24,869 nt of DNA, from contig DITY01000050.1 in assembly GCA_002422955.1 (NCBI GenBank), forward strand, positions 1 to 24,869, given 5' to 3'. Position 1 is the first letter of the stretch. The number at the start of each line of letters is the position of its first letter. The notes below the pieces were generated by a model. That model was not told the origin of the DNA, did not search any database, and saw only the letters and a list, made by a program, of their open reading frames with translations. Origin of the DNA: Planctomycetaceae bacterium UBA6172 (lineage in GTDB: Bacteria; Planctomycetota; Planctomycetia; Pirellulales; Pirellulaceae). Positions 1-7,761 of the stretch are shown piece by piece. The translations under genes and the position numbers were made by a program.

Positions 1-273
1 GCGATAGCGAGGCGTCGGCCCGGCGCAGGCACTGGTAGAAAGCCAAGGGTACCGCCCGCGGAAAAATAATTGGCCAAGCCGCCGCACCCGCTGGCACCGG
101 GATTCCGAGCCTGCCCCATCCAATTGGGCACCGGAGGCAGCGAGCAGAAGTGGCGTTTCGCTTGCCAGCGACTCTGGGGCAGTGTCCCCCAAGCGTTGTG
201 CCTTTGGAGCTTGAATCTTGCCTGCGACACTATCCGGTAACAGGAACGAGGAGCGGAGGATCGCCGAGGCGTC
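1..273. other. Window edge, no gene recognised
   Basis: No convincing coding region is visible on either strand. The plus frame open at the window edge stops after about 22 codons and resembles no known protein tail. A short GGGG/CCCC inverted repeat near 176-189 has no T-tract, so I do not call it a terminator for the methyltransferase that ends at 274. The stretch may hold the 3' flank of that gene and the flank of an unseen neighbour. Confidence 0.4.
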
Positions 274-1008
274 CTAGCGTTTGATGCCGCCAAACGCCGC
301 GAAGCAGGAGTTCTTATGCAGGATTTCGACCTGCGAAAAGCCGACCCGCCGCAGCAGATCCATCTGGTAGGTCACCGACCGCGGCGAATCCTCGCGGTCG
401 ATGTAAGTGAAGACCTTGTCGCGATAATCGCTGCCCCCCAGACCGCCGAGATACTCGCCATATCGCTGCCACATCAGGGCCTGGATGGGGGCGGATTCGT
501 GGGAGACCAAGTCGGTGATCCAGACGCTGCCGCCGGGGGCGAGCCAGCGATGGAGTTTCGCGAAGGTCGATTCCCAGTCGGCGTCATCCCGCAAGTGATG
601 CAAGACCGCGGCGGCCAGGATCACGTCGAACGAACCGGCGGGCAGATCGGCTTCGCGAAAATCACCGTGCCAGGTGCGAACCTCGCTGACGCCCGCCCCG
701 CGGACCCGCTCCTCCGCTCGCGTCAGCATCGGTTGGCTGAGGTCGAGGAGATCGACGGAAAAATCATGACCGGCCTGGTGGCGGAGTTTGATCGTGTTGT
801 TGCCCGCGCCGCAGCCGATGTCGAGCACGCGCCGGATCGGTGACGTGGCGGCGATCGCGGCGCGGGTGATCAAGTCCATCGCCAACGGCGCGTCGATCGT
901 CGCGGACTGTCCCGTTTCGAGAACGCTGAAACGCTCCACATCGGCATCGAAGCGGGCGCGAATTTCTTCAAGGCTCGATTTGTTCCGCAAGTCGTTGGGC
1001 TGATTCAA
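274..1008 (-). CDS. Class I SAM-dependent methyltransferase
   Basis: A 244-residue Rossmann-fold methyltransferase, probably cytoplasmic, substrate unknown. Motif I, VLDIGCGAG, is at residues 61-69. The acidic ribose-binding residue is in LDLS near 88-91. The strand-4 region DVILAAAVLHHL is at 128-139, and the post-motif LAPGG is at 156-160. The C-terminus ends in HKNSCFAAFGGIK, which I recall as conserved in a planctomycete subgroup. The start is a TTG; there is no ATG upstream before the previous gene's stop, and the next ATG (residue 44) would remove the conserved N-terminal helix. No good ribosome-binding site precedes the TTG, so the start is the least certain part. It lies 102 bases downstream of the DUF3137 gene on the same strand and may be co-transcribed with it. 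Family assignment is firm; the methylated substrate cannot be read from sequence. Confidence 0.85.
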   Translation of the reverse strand: MNQPNDLRNKSSLEEIRARFDADVERFSVLETGQSATIDAPLAMDLITRAAIAATSPIRRVLDIGCGAGNNTIKLRHQAGHDFSVDLLDLSQPMLTRAEERVRGAGVSEVRTWHGDFREADLPAGSFDVILAAAVLHHLRDDADWESTFAKLHRWLAPGGSVWITDLVSHESAPIQALMWQRYGEYLGGLGGSDYRDKVFTYIDREDSPRSVTYQMDLLRRVGFSQVEILHKNSCFAAFGGIKR

Positions 1009-1110
1009 GGCGAGAGCCTGCTTGAGGTTGGCGAAGGGAGTCGGCGGGGGCGTGCCGTATGGATTGGGAAACTTTGATCGAGAAGCGGCGACTGGTGCGG
1101 GTTGAACGCT

Positions 1111-2094
1111 TCATTGCTTGGTCCAGATTCGGACGTTCAAACCGAGGTCTTCCACGATGCCTAAGCAGAGTTGGGCCTGCCCGAGGAACTCTTTCAAATA
1201 CTCGGTGTCGAGCAGGCTGCGGGAGAGTGTCGGTTCGAAGTAATCGCGATTGCCGCTGATCGCGATGAACATTCGGGACTGCAAGAAAGAGAACTCGACC
1301 CGGTCCGAAAAACGTTGCTTGAGCTCCCACATCTTCTGCATCAGGCTGGTCGACAGGATGTAGCGGGCCTCCACTTGGTCGCTGGAATGAACGACGAACT
1401 CACGCTCGAAATCGGGGTCCTCGAGCAACACCAGTTCGTTGGTCGAGAAAATCGGCTTCTGGAAAAAACGGCCGACGATTCCGAACGCCTTCTCCGCGAC
1501 ATCGGAACGGACGAAGGTCGCGCCGCGAAAATCCTTGTGAAAGTCGGCCGAAATGAAGAGGCCACGAAAGATCGTGTGCCAAGTGACTTTTCTTTTTCCG
1601 TCCTTGTCGGTCGAAGTCGACTTGTACTCGGTGTGCAATTCGGAAATGACCAGGTCGGTCTTGCCGACCCGACAAGCGATCGTGTCCCGGATCGTCTCGC
1701 GATCGACCCTGCGAGGATACAGTTCGCTGCGGCGGTATTCCTCCATCACGATGGCGTTGCCCTCGGGGGCGTAGCGAACGTCGTCCGCGATCGAGTTCAG
1801 TAACCGGCCGATGAATTCGTGCTTGAACTGGGACCGGTAAATCTCGAAGGGCTTGCTCAGCCAATGGGCGTAAACGACTCCGCTTGCCAGCAGGCCCGAG
1901 ATGCCGAGCACGATCGCCGGGATGGCGGAGCCGAACGCGGCGACGCCGGCCAGGCTTGCGAGCACCGTGCCGACGATGATGCCGCTGATCCATTTCAGGC
2001 CGACACTTTTCGAGCGGACCGTTTCCAGGCGCCGTTCTTCGATCGGCCGGACGGCCTGCAGCAGCTCCGGCAACAATTCGTCAAACGACTTCAT
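1111..2094 (-). CDS. DUF3137 membrane protein
   Basis: A 327-residue protein with two adjacent hydrophobic segments at about 36-57 and 58-79, probably a membrane hairpin. A large C-terminal domain of unknown function follows. The segment DFEREFVVHSSDQVEARYIL (about 228-247) is the hallmark of DUF3137. The ATG at 2094 overlaps the TGA of the upstream lemA gene (ATGA), which suggests translational coupling and supports this start. The frame stays open far upstream through the lemA region, but that extension is a shadow of lemA and lacks family similarity. To my knowledge LemA and DUF3137 genes are neighbours in many unrelated bacteria, which argues for a joint envelope role, but no biochemical activity is established. 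Family call is confident; function is unknown. Confidence 0.85.
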   Translation of the reverse strand: MKSFDELLPELLQAVRPIEERRLETVRSKSVGLKWISGIIVGTVLASLAGVAAFGSAIPAIVLGISGLLASGVVYAHWLSKPFEIYRSQFKHEFIGRLLNSIADDVRYAPEGNAIVMEEYRRSELYPRRVDRETIRDTIACRVGKTDLVISELHTEYKSTSTDKDGKRKVTWHTIFRGLFISADFHKDFRGATFVRSDVAEKAFGIVGRFFQKPIFSTNELVLLEDPDFEREFVVHSSDQVEARYILSTSLMQKMWELKQRFSDRVEFSFLQSRMFIAISGNRDYFEPTLSRSLLDTEYLKEFLGQAQLCLGIVEDLGLNVRIWTKQ

Positions 2095-2678
2095 CGGTCG
2101 GCCCCACCGGTGACGGATTCGGACAGCGATTCCTTGACGCTGGGGAGGGCCCGTTCCGATTCCAGGATCGCGAAGAAGTCTCGCCGTCGAAACGCGAATT
2201 GCCGCGCGATGAGGCTGTGCGGGAACATCTCGACGGAGTTGTTGTACTGCAGGACCGCCGCGTTGAAGGCTCGCCGGGCCGCCGAAAGCTGCTCCTCGCA
2301 CTCGTTTAGGGTCGCCTGCAGTTGTAGGAAGTTTTCGTTCGCCTTCAGGTCGGGGTAACTTTCCGCCACGGCGCGAAAGCGATCCAGCTCGCCGGAGAGT
2401 TGCTGCTCCGCCTGCAAGCGCCCGGTCCCCGCGCGCTCCGCCGAGATGGCCGAACCGCGGAGGCTGGTCAGTCGCTCCAGCAGGCTGGCCTCGTGCGTCA
2501 TGTAGCCCTTGACCGCGGCGACCAGGTTGGGGATCAGGTCCCAGCGTTTCTTGAGCAGGATGTCGATCGTGCCGAAGGCGTTGTCGATCGCGTTGCGGTA
2601 GCTGACCAGGCTGTTGTAGACGATCAGGACGAACAGCAGGCCAAAAGCCATGAGTGCGATCGGTATCCAGATCAACAT
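2091..2678 (-). CDS. lemA: LemA family protein
   Basis: A 195-residue LemA-family protein with an N-terminal hydrophobic segment at about residues 2-21. The family core follows: YNSLVSYRNAIDNAFGTID, then LLKKRWDLIPNLVAAVKGYM, then the helical stretch with FLQLQATLNECEEQL. LemA proteins are single-pass membrane-anchored helical-bundle proteins with most of the chain on one side of the membrane; their role is not well defined. I chose the ATG at 2678, which has a purine-rich GGGGGA a few bases upstream, over an in-frame TTG at 2690 that would contain this motif. It is the first gene of a likely lemA-DUF3137-methyltransferase transcript and diverges from the isocitrate dehydrogenase gene. A palindrome in its probable leader (2710-2721) might be regulatory. 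Confidence 0.88.
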   Translation of the reverse strand: MLIWIPIALMAFGLLFVLIVYNSLVSYRNAIDNAFGTIDILLKKRWDLIPNLVAAVKGYMTHEASLLERLTSLRGSAISAERAGTGRLQAEQQLSGELDRFRAVAESYPDLKANENFLQLQATLNECEEQLSAARRAFNAAVLQYNNSVEMFPHSLIARQFAFRRRDFFAILESERALPSVKESLSESVTGGADR

Positions 2679-2705
2679 CGAATCCCCCAAGGTTTCGCGA
2701 GCGGT

Positions 2706-2724
2706 GGCGGGCAGATCTGCCGCC
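2706..2724. repeat. Palindrome in lemA leader
   Basis: The perfect 12-bp palindrome GGCAGATCTGCC spans 2710-2721. The flanks extend the symmetry by three more pairs if one G is bulged out (2706-2724). It lies about 32-43 bases upstream of the lemA ATG. It could be an operator or a leader hairpin; there is no T-tract, so it is not a terminator. Role is inference only. Confidence 0.35.
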
Positions 2725-2965
2725 TAGCGCGTATCGTTTCCCCGCCGCTGGCTGGGGACGACGGCTCGAATATAGACGCCGCGATGGTCGATCACCATTC
2801 TGTCTTGCCGGAACATGAAACGCCCCCGGTCGCTCGCCGGCGGCCCCTGGCCTGCCCCGCGACGGTTCGGCCCAACGATCATTCGCGGCAATTCCCGTGC
2901 CGGCTAGGCGAATTCGGCCTCCGATTAGGCCGGATTGGGGGGGCAGATATCGGTTGTAGGCACGG

Positions 2966-2993
2966 TTGAGGTCTACCCGCCGCTCGGTACACT
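2966..2993 (+). promoter_or_regulatory. Candidate sigma-70-like promoter of icd
   Basis: TTGAGG (2966-2971) and TACACT (2988-2993) are separated by 16 bases, close to the bacterial housekeeping consensus. The predicted start of transcription would lie about 40 bases before the icd ATG. The call rests on motif match alone in GC-rich DNA. Confidence 0.4.
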
Positions 2994-3037
2994 CTGGGGG
3001 TTCACCCCAACTCGGTCGACGAAGGCAATGCCAGGCT

Positions 3038-5251
3038 ATGAGCGAAATGAAAATCATTTACACCAAAACCGATGAAGCCCCCGCGCTGGCGACGCGATCG
3101 CTGTTGCCGATCGTCCGCAAGTTCACCGAGCCAGCTGGGATCGCGTTGGAATTGGTCGACATCTCGCTGGCCAGCCGAATCCTCGCCCTGTTCCCCGACT
3201 TCCTCGCCGAGTCCCAGCGGTGCCCGGACACGCTCGCCCAGTTGAGCGACTTGGTGAAGAAGCCCGACGCGAACATCATCAAGCTGCCCAACGTCAGCGC
3301 GTCGATCCCGCAACTCAATGACGCGATCCAGGAACTGCAATCGCACGGTTATGGGATTCCCGATTACCCCCAGGACCCGGCGAATCCGGCGGACGAAGCG
3401 ATTCGCAAGCGGTACGCCAAGGCTCTGGGAAGTGCCGTCAATCCGGTGCTCCGCGAGGGTAATTCAGACCGCCGCGTCGCCGGCCCGGTGAAGCGATACG
3501 CGCAGGCCAATCCGCATTCGATGGGCCGGTGGAGTTCGGACAGCAAGACCCATGTCGCCCACATGGACCACGGCGACTTTTACGGCAGCGAAAAGTCGGT
3601 CGTGATCTCCAAGCCCGGGAAGGTGCGGATCGAGTTCACGGGGGATGGGGAGGAGCCGACTGTGATGAAACAGTTGGACTTGTTGGCGGGTGAGATCATC
3701 GACGCGTCGGTAATGAGTTGCTCGGCCTTGCGGGAGTTCTACGCGCGGGAGATCGCGGAGGCGAAGCGGCAGGACCTGCTGCTGTCGTTGCACCTGAAGG
3801 CGACGATGATGAAGGTCTCCGATCCCGTCCTGTTCGGTCATGCGGTGAGCGTCTACTTTGCCGAATTGTTTCAGAAGTGGGATAAGGATCTGAGCGATGT
3901 CGGGTTCAACCCGAACAACGGAGTCGCCGATCTGCTCACGCGGATCGAGTCGTTGCCGAGCGATGTGCGAGACGCGATCCTGAGCGATCTGGAAGCGGCT
4001 TATGTCCAGGGGCCCGGATTGGCGATGGTCGATTCCGATCGCGGGATCACCAACCTGCATGTGCCCAGCGACGTGATCATCGACGCTTCGATGCCGGCGA
4101 TGATCCGCTCGTCGGGCAAGATGTGGGGACGCGATGGCAAGTTGCATGACACCAAGGCGTTGATTCCGGATCGCTGCTACGCCGGGGTGTACGACGAGAC
4201 GATCCGGTTCTGCAAGGAGCTCGGCGCGTTCGATCCCGCGACGATGGGGAGCGTGTCCAACGTCGGCCTGATGGCGCTCGCGGCGGAAGAGTATGGGTCA
4301 CATGACAAGACTTTCATCATCGAGCGGCCGGGGACGATGCGGGTCGTTGACGAATCGGGCCAGTCTTTGATCGAGCATCCGGTGCGGACGGGTGACATCT
4401 GGCGGATGTGCCAGACCAAGGATGCGCCGATTCGGGATTGGGTCGGTTTGGCCGTGCGGCGCGTCGTCGCCACCGGCGCGCCAGCCATTTTCTGGCTCGA
4501 CGAGAACCGTTCGCATGACCGCTGCCTGATCGCCAAGGTGAACGAATACCTGCAGGCCCATGACACGAAAGGTCATGAGATTCGGATCCTGTCGCCGACG
4601 GTGGCGACGCGGTTCACTTGCGAGCGCGCCAAAGCGGGATTGGACACGATTTCGGTGACCGGCAATGTGATGCGTGATTACCTGACCGACCTGTTCCCGA
4701 TTCTGGAATTGGGCACCAGCGCTAAGATGTTGTCGATCGTCCCGATGTTGACGGGCGGTTGCATGTTCGAAACCGGCGCGGGCGGTTCCGCCCCCAAGCA
4801 CGTGCAGCAGTTCGTCGAAGAGGGGCACCTGCGTTGGGATTCGCTCGGCGAGTTCTTGGCGATCGCGGTGTCGCTCGAGGACCTGGGCCGCAAATCCCAC
4901 TACCCGCGCGCCAGTTTGCTCGCCACGACGCTCGATCGGGCGATCTCCCGAGTGCTCAGCGAGGACAGGTCTCCGTCACGAAAGGTCGGTGAGCTGGATA
5001 ACCGCGGCAGTCACTTCTACTTGGCGTTGTATTGGGCTCAGGCGCTCGCCGAACAGAGTGAAGATGCGGAACTGCAGCGTCACTTCCAACCGCTCGCCAC
5101 GCAGTTGCACGCCGCCGAAGCGACCATCCTAGGTGAGCTTCGCGCGGCGGGAGGCCGCCCCGTCGACTTGGGCGGGTATTACCAGCCCAACGACCTGCTC
5201 GCCGATCGGGCGATGCGACCCAGCCCGACGCTGAATCGCCTGCTGGCTTGA
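3038..5251 (+). CDS. icd: Monomeric NADP isocitrate dehydrogenase
   Basis: A 737-residue cytoplasmic enzyme that oxidatively decarboxylates isocitrate to 2-oxoglutarate with NADP in the TCA cycle. It belongs to the monomeric type (about 740 residues), unrelated in size to the dimeric E. coli form. The sequence is collinear along its length with the Azotobacter-type family. GSAVNPVLREGNSDRR holds Ser132, Asn135, Arg139 and Arg145, which match substrate-contact positions known in that enzyme. NLHVPSDVIIDASMPAMI, DRCYAGVY, SVTGNVMRDYLTDLFPI (metal-binding aspartates) and FETGAGGSAPKHVQQF are all present. The ATG at 3038 gives the family N-terminus MSEMKIIYTKTDEAPALAT; the frame is open further upstream but without similarity. 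A GAAGG 12 bases ahead of the ATG is a poor ribosome-binding site. The gene is convergent with the downstream cardiolipin synthase and looks intact. Confidence 0.97.
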   Translation: MSEMKIIYTKTDEAPALATRSLLPIVRKFTEPAGIALELVDISLASRILALFPDFLAESQRCPDTLAQLSDLVKKPDANIIKLPNVSASIPQLNDAIQELQSHGYGIPDYPQDPANPADEAIRKRYAKALGSAVNPVLREGNSDRRVAGPVKRYAQANPHSMGRWSSDSKTHVAHMDHGDFYGSEKSVVISKPGKVRIEFTGDGEEPTVMKQLDLLAGEIIDASVMSCSALREFYAREIAEAKRQDLLLSLHLKATMMKVSDPVLFGHAVSVYFAELFQKWDKDLSDVGFNPNNGVADLLTRIESLPSDVRDAILSDLEAAYVQGPGLAMVDSDRGITNLHVPSDVIIDASMPAMIRSSGKMWGRDGKLHDTKALIPDRCYAGVYDETIRFCKELGAFDPATMGSVSNVGLMALAAEEYGSHDKTFIIERPGTMRVVDESGQSLIEHPVRTGDIWRMCQTKDAPIRDWVGLAVRRVVATGAPAIFWLDENRSHDRCLIAKVNEYLQAHDTKGHEIRILSPTVATRFTCERAKAGLDTISVTGNVMRDYLTDLFPILELGTSAKMLSIVPMLTGGCMFETGAGGSAPKHVQQFVEEGHLRWDSLGEFLAIAVSLEDLGRKSHYPRASLLATTLDRAISRVLSEDRSPSRKVGELDNRGSHFYLALYWAQALAEQSEDAELQRHFQPLATQLHAAEATILGELRAAGGRPVDLGGYYQPNDLLADRAMRPSPTLNRLLA

Positions 5252-5290
5252 ACCGTAATGGCGTGACACCTTCGGCTGTTGGCGTTGGCG

Positions 5291-5314
5291 GCGCGCCCCG
5301 GTGTCCGGCCGCGC
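5291..5314. terminator. GC-rich hairpin between convergent genes
   Basis: The 117-base gap between the convergent icd and phospholipase genes contains a strong imperfect hairpin. Its inner CCGG/CCGG stem surrounds a TGT loop, and its outer GCG/CGC pairs follow a small internal loop. There is no T-run on either side, so intrinsic termination is unproven. Its position between two gene ends is the main argument. Confidence 0.25.
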
Positions 5315-5368
5315 TGCGATATCCGGAATGCCGGTGAGTGCGGTCGCGCGCGGGGCTGGCGGAGCAGC

Positions 5369-6817
5369 CTACAGCAGTGGCGAGATCAGGCGGACGCAGT
5401 TTTCGGCGAAACGGGTCAGCAAGTGCGGGGCGTTGGCGGGGTCGTTGCTCAGGACCTTGCTGTGGCGGACGTAGTCCTGCTGCAGCTCGATCAGCTGCGC
5501 GGTGAAGGTGTCGTCGTAAATCATGAGCATCAGTTCGAAGTTGAGTTCGAAGCTGCGGGGGTCGAGATTCAGCGAGCCGAAGATACTGGTGTCGCGATCG
5601 ATCGTGATCGATTTCGTATGCAACATGCCGGCCTTGTATTCCGCGACCTGCACCCCTTCCCGGGCGAGTTCCCGCAAGCAGGGGCGACTGGCGAGGCGCA
5701 CGAGACGTGAGTCGACCTTGCCGGGGACGATCAACGTCACGCGGACGCCGCGACGGACCGCGGAGATCAGCGCGCGTTGCAGCGATTCGTCGGGGACGAA
5801 GTAGGGGGTGGTGATCATCAGGTCGTGGTCGGCCATGTAGATCGCGTTGAGCAGGATCTGCATGATCGATTCGCTCGGCATGCCGGGCCCCGAGGGGACG
5901 ACTTGGACGGGGACGTCGCCCCGCACTTCGGGGATCGGCCGCGCCGATTCCCACTGGCTCGCGACGGCGAAATCGGTCTGCTCGAAGTGCCAATCCTCGA
6001 AGAACACCATCGATAGCGAATCGACGGCGGGGCCGGTGATGCGGACCATCGCGTCGACCCATTGGCCGAAGCCGGCGCCATTGCGAAAAATCTTGGGGTC
6101 GGCCAGGTTCTGGCTGCCGACATACCCGATCTGATCATCGACGATCAACGTCTTGCGATGCATCCGCAGATCGAAACGGTAGAAGATCGCGCGGAATGGC
6201 CAGACGGGCAGCGCCGCGCGAACCTCGACGCCCGCTTGGCGAAGGCGTCGGCAATGTTCGCTCTTGAGAAAGCCGCGACTGCCCACGGCGTCGACCAGAA
6301 TCTGGACCTCAATGCCGCGGGTTGCCGCCCGCTCGAGGCTGTCGCAGAACTCGTCCGCCAGCCCGCCGACTTCCCAAATGTAGAACTCCGCGTTGCACGA
6401 TTTTTTTGCGGCGTCGATGTCAAGGATCATCGCCTGGAAGACGGCTTCGCTGGTGTCCAGCAGTCTCAAACTGTTGCCGCCGATCGGCAACTCGCCCAGC
6501 GTCGCGGCGATGATCCGCGACAGTTGTGCCGGGTCGCTCAATCGCTGTGGCCATTTGTCATGGACCCAGGGTTGTTGGCGTTGTTTCCAGTTTACGTAGT
6601 GCTGCCGCATCTGCTCGGCCCACCGGGAACGCATGATCCCGAGCCAGTTATGACCGAACAGCAGGTAGGTCAGCGGGCCGATGATGGGAAACAAGAGCAC
6701 GATCATCAGCCACGACAGCGACATGCCGACGGGGCGCCGGAGCATCACGACGTGGACCGCGAAACCGAGGCGGATCAGCCAATCGAGCGTCAGGAGCCAG
6801 GCAGCCGATTCCCACAT
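5369..6817 (-). CDS. cls: Cardiolipin synthase, phospholipase D family
   Basis: A 482-residue membrane enzyme expected to join phosphatidylglycerol (or phosphatidylethanolamine) units into cardiolipin. Two N-terminal hydrophobic segments (about 5-26 and 31-55) form the usual membrane anchor, with PIIGPLTYLLFGHNWLG at its end. Two complete HKD motifs follow: His220, Lys222 and Asp227 with GSQNLAD, and His400, Lys402 and Asp407 with GSLNLDPRSFELNFE. Both catalytic halves therefore appear intact. The length matches ClsA-type synthases. The ATG at 6817 begins directly before the first membrane segment, and a purine-rich GGAAGAGG lies roughly a dozen bases upstream. It is transcribed away from the EEP-family gene across a 65-base gap. 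Related members can be general phospholipases or phosphatidyltransferases, but the anchored architecture favours cardiolipin synthesis. Confidence 0.93.
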   Translation of the reverse strand: MWESAAWLLTLDWLIRLGFAVHVVMLRRPVGMSLSWLMIVLLFPIIGPLTYLLFGHNWLGIMRSRWAEQMRQHYVNWKQRQQPWVHDKWPQRLSDPAQLSRIIAATLGELPIGGNSLRLLDTSEAVFQAMILDIDAAKKSCNAEFYIWEVGGLADEFCDSLERAATRGIEVQILVDAVGSRGFLKSEHCRRLRQAGVEVRAALPVWPFRAIFYRFDLRMHRKTLIVDDQIGYVGSQNLADPKIFRNGAGFGQWVDAMVRITGPAVDSLSMVFFEDWHFEQTDFAVASQWESARPIPEVRGDVPVQVVPSGPGMPSESIMQILLNAIYMADHDLMITTPYFVPDESLQRALISAVRRGVRVTLIVPGKVDSRLVRLASRPCLRELAREGVQVAEYKAGMLHTKSITIDRDTSIFGSLNLDPRSFELNFELMLMIYDDTFTAQLIELQQDYVRHSKVLSNDPANAPHLLTRFAENCVRLISPLL

Positions 6818-6882
6818 CGTTTCAACGCCTCTTCCGAGTTAAGATGTTGCGCTGATTCAAATCCGTCTTCATCGGTTGCGAC

Positions 6883-7674
6883 ATGACCTTCCGCTTACTT
6901 ACCTACAACATTCACAAGGGGATCGGCGGCATCGATCGTCGCTATGAACTGGGGCGGATCATCGACACCGTCGGTCACTACGAGCCCGATTTCGTGTTCT
7001 TGCAGGAGGTCGATGATGGGGTGCCGAGGTCGCGGCTCGATCGCCAGGTCGATGCGATCGCTGACGCGTTGGGGTTCGAGCATCGGGCCTTTCAGGCTAA
7101 CGTAAAACTGAAACTCGGGCACTACGGCAACGCGATCCTGTCGCGTTTTCCGCTCCGGGATGTCTGGGACATCGACCTGACGATCCCGCTGAAAAAACGC
7201 CGCCGAGCGTTGGTCGCCAAAGCCCACGTGCGGGTGGATGGGCACGAGCGGGTGATCGTGTTGTCAAACCTGCACCTCGGGCTGGCGGGCTTCGAACGCG
7301 CGTTGCAATTGCGACGCTTGCTCGTCAGTGATCCGCTGGCGCATGTCCGCCGTGATACCCCCATCTTAGTCGGCGGCGATTTGAACGACGTCTGGGGGAC
7401 GCTGGGGCGGAAGTTTTTCTTGCCGCACGGATTTCATTTGGCTACCGGAAAATCACGAACGTTCCCCGCGTTTCGACCGATCCGCAGCCTGGATGGGATT
7501 TATTATCGTGGCCGTGTCGAGTTGGACGGGGCGTTTGTCGGGCACACGGCCGTTGCGAAAAAAGCGTCGGACCACCTGCCGTTGATCGCCGATTTTGCGA
7601 TCGGGCCTCGCGATGGCCACTACGCGGGACAGGCCCTGGACGCGGGCCAGGACGACATGTCGAGCGACGTCTGA
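6883..7674 (+). CDS. Endonuclease/exonuclease/phosphatase family protein
   Basis: A 263-residue metal-dependent phosphodiesterase of the EEP (DNase I-like) fold. Visible active-site blocks are TYNIHKG with Asn9, LQEVD with Glu42, NLHLG with His131, GGDLND at 164-169, and the terminal SDHLPL with Asp230 and His231. It lacks a signal peptide and is probably cytoplasmic. The closest familiar relative is E. coli YbhP, whose gene adjoins clsB (ybhO). The neighbour here is also a cardiolipin synthase, but divergent, so a link to phospholipid metabolism is an inference from recurrent proximity. The start codon ATG at 6883 precedes the conserved first strand by only a few residues, as usual for the family. 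No clear ribosome-binding site is seen. The last 25 residues are polar and probably disordered. Confidence 0.88.
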   Translation: MTFRLLTYNIHKGIGGIDRRYELGRIIDTVGHYEPDFVFLQEVDDGVPRSRLDRQVDAIADALGFEHRAFQANVKLKLGHYGNAILSRFPLRDVWDIDLTIPLKKRRRALVAKAHVRVDGHERVIVLSNLHLGLAGFERALQLRRLLVSDPLAHVRRDTPILVGGDLNDVWGTLGRKFFLPHGFHLATGKSRTFPAFRPIRSLDGIYYRGRVELDGAFVGHTAVAKKASDHLPLIADFAIGPRDGHYAGQALDAGQDDMSSDV

Positions 7675-7761
7675 ACGCTGCTGGGAGGGCGGGGATCCAA
7701 TCTCGCCGGGGCTTGGATTACACTACCGGTCTGCCCACTCCTTTCTCCCGCGGCTTTCGCT

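Larger units (their letters stand above)
2691..3037. other. Divergent intergenic region lemA/icd
   Basis: About 350 bases between two divergent genes. It should carry promoters for both directions. On the plus side I see a reasonable sigma-70-like pair just upstream of icd, listed separately. On the minus side there is a 12-bp palindrome close to lemA. Open frames crossing this stretch on either strand have no recognisable protein similarity and I treat them as chance frames in GC-rich DNA. Confidence 0.5.

Noticed and set aside
2095..3057. N-terminal extension of the DUF3137 frame
   Set aside because: It runs through lemA in another frame; the ATGA overlap and family length place the real start at 2094.
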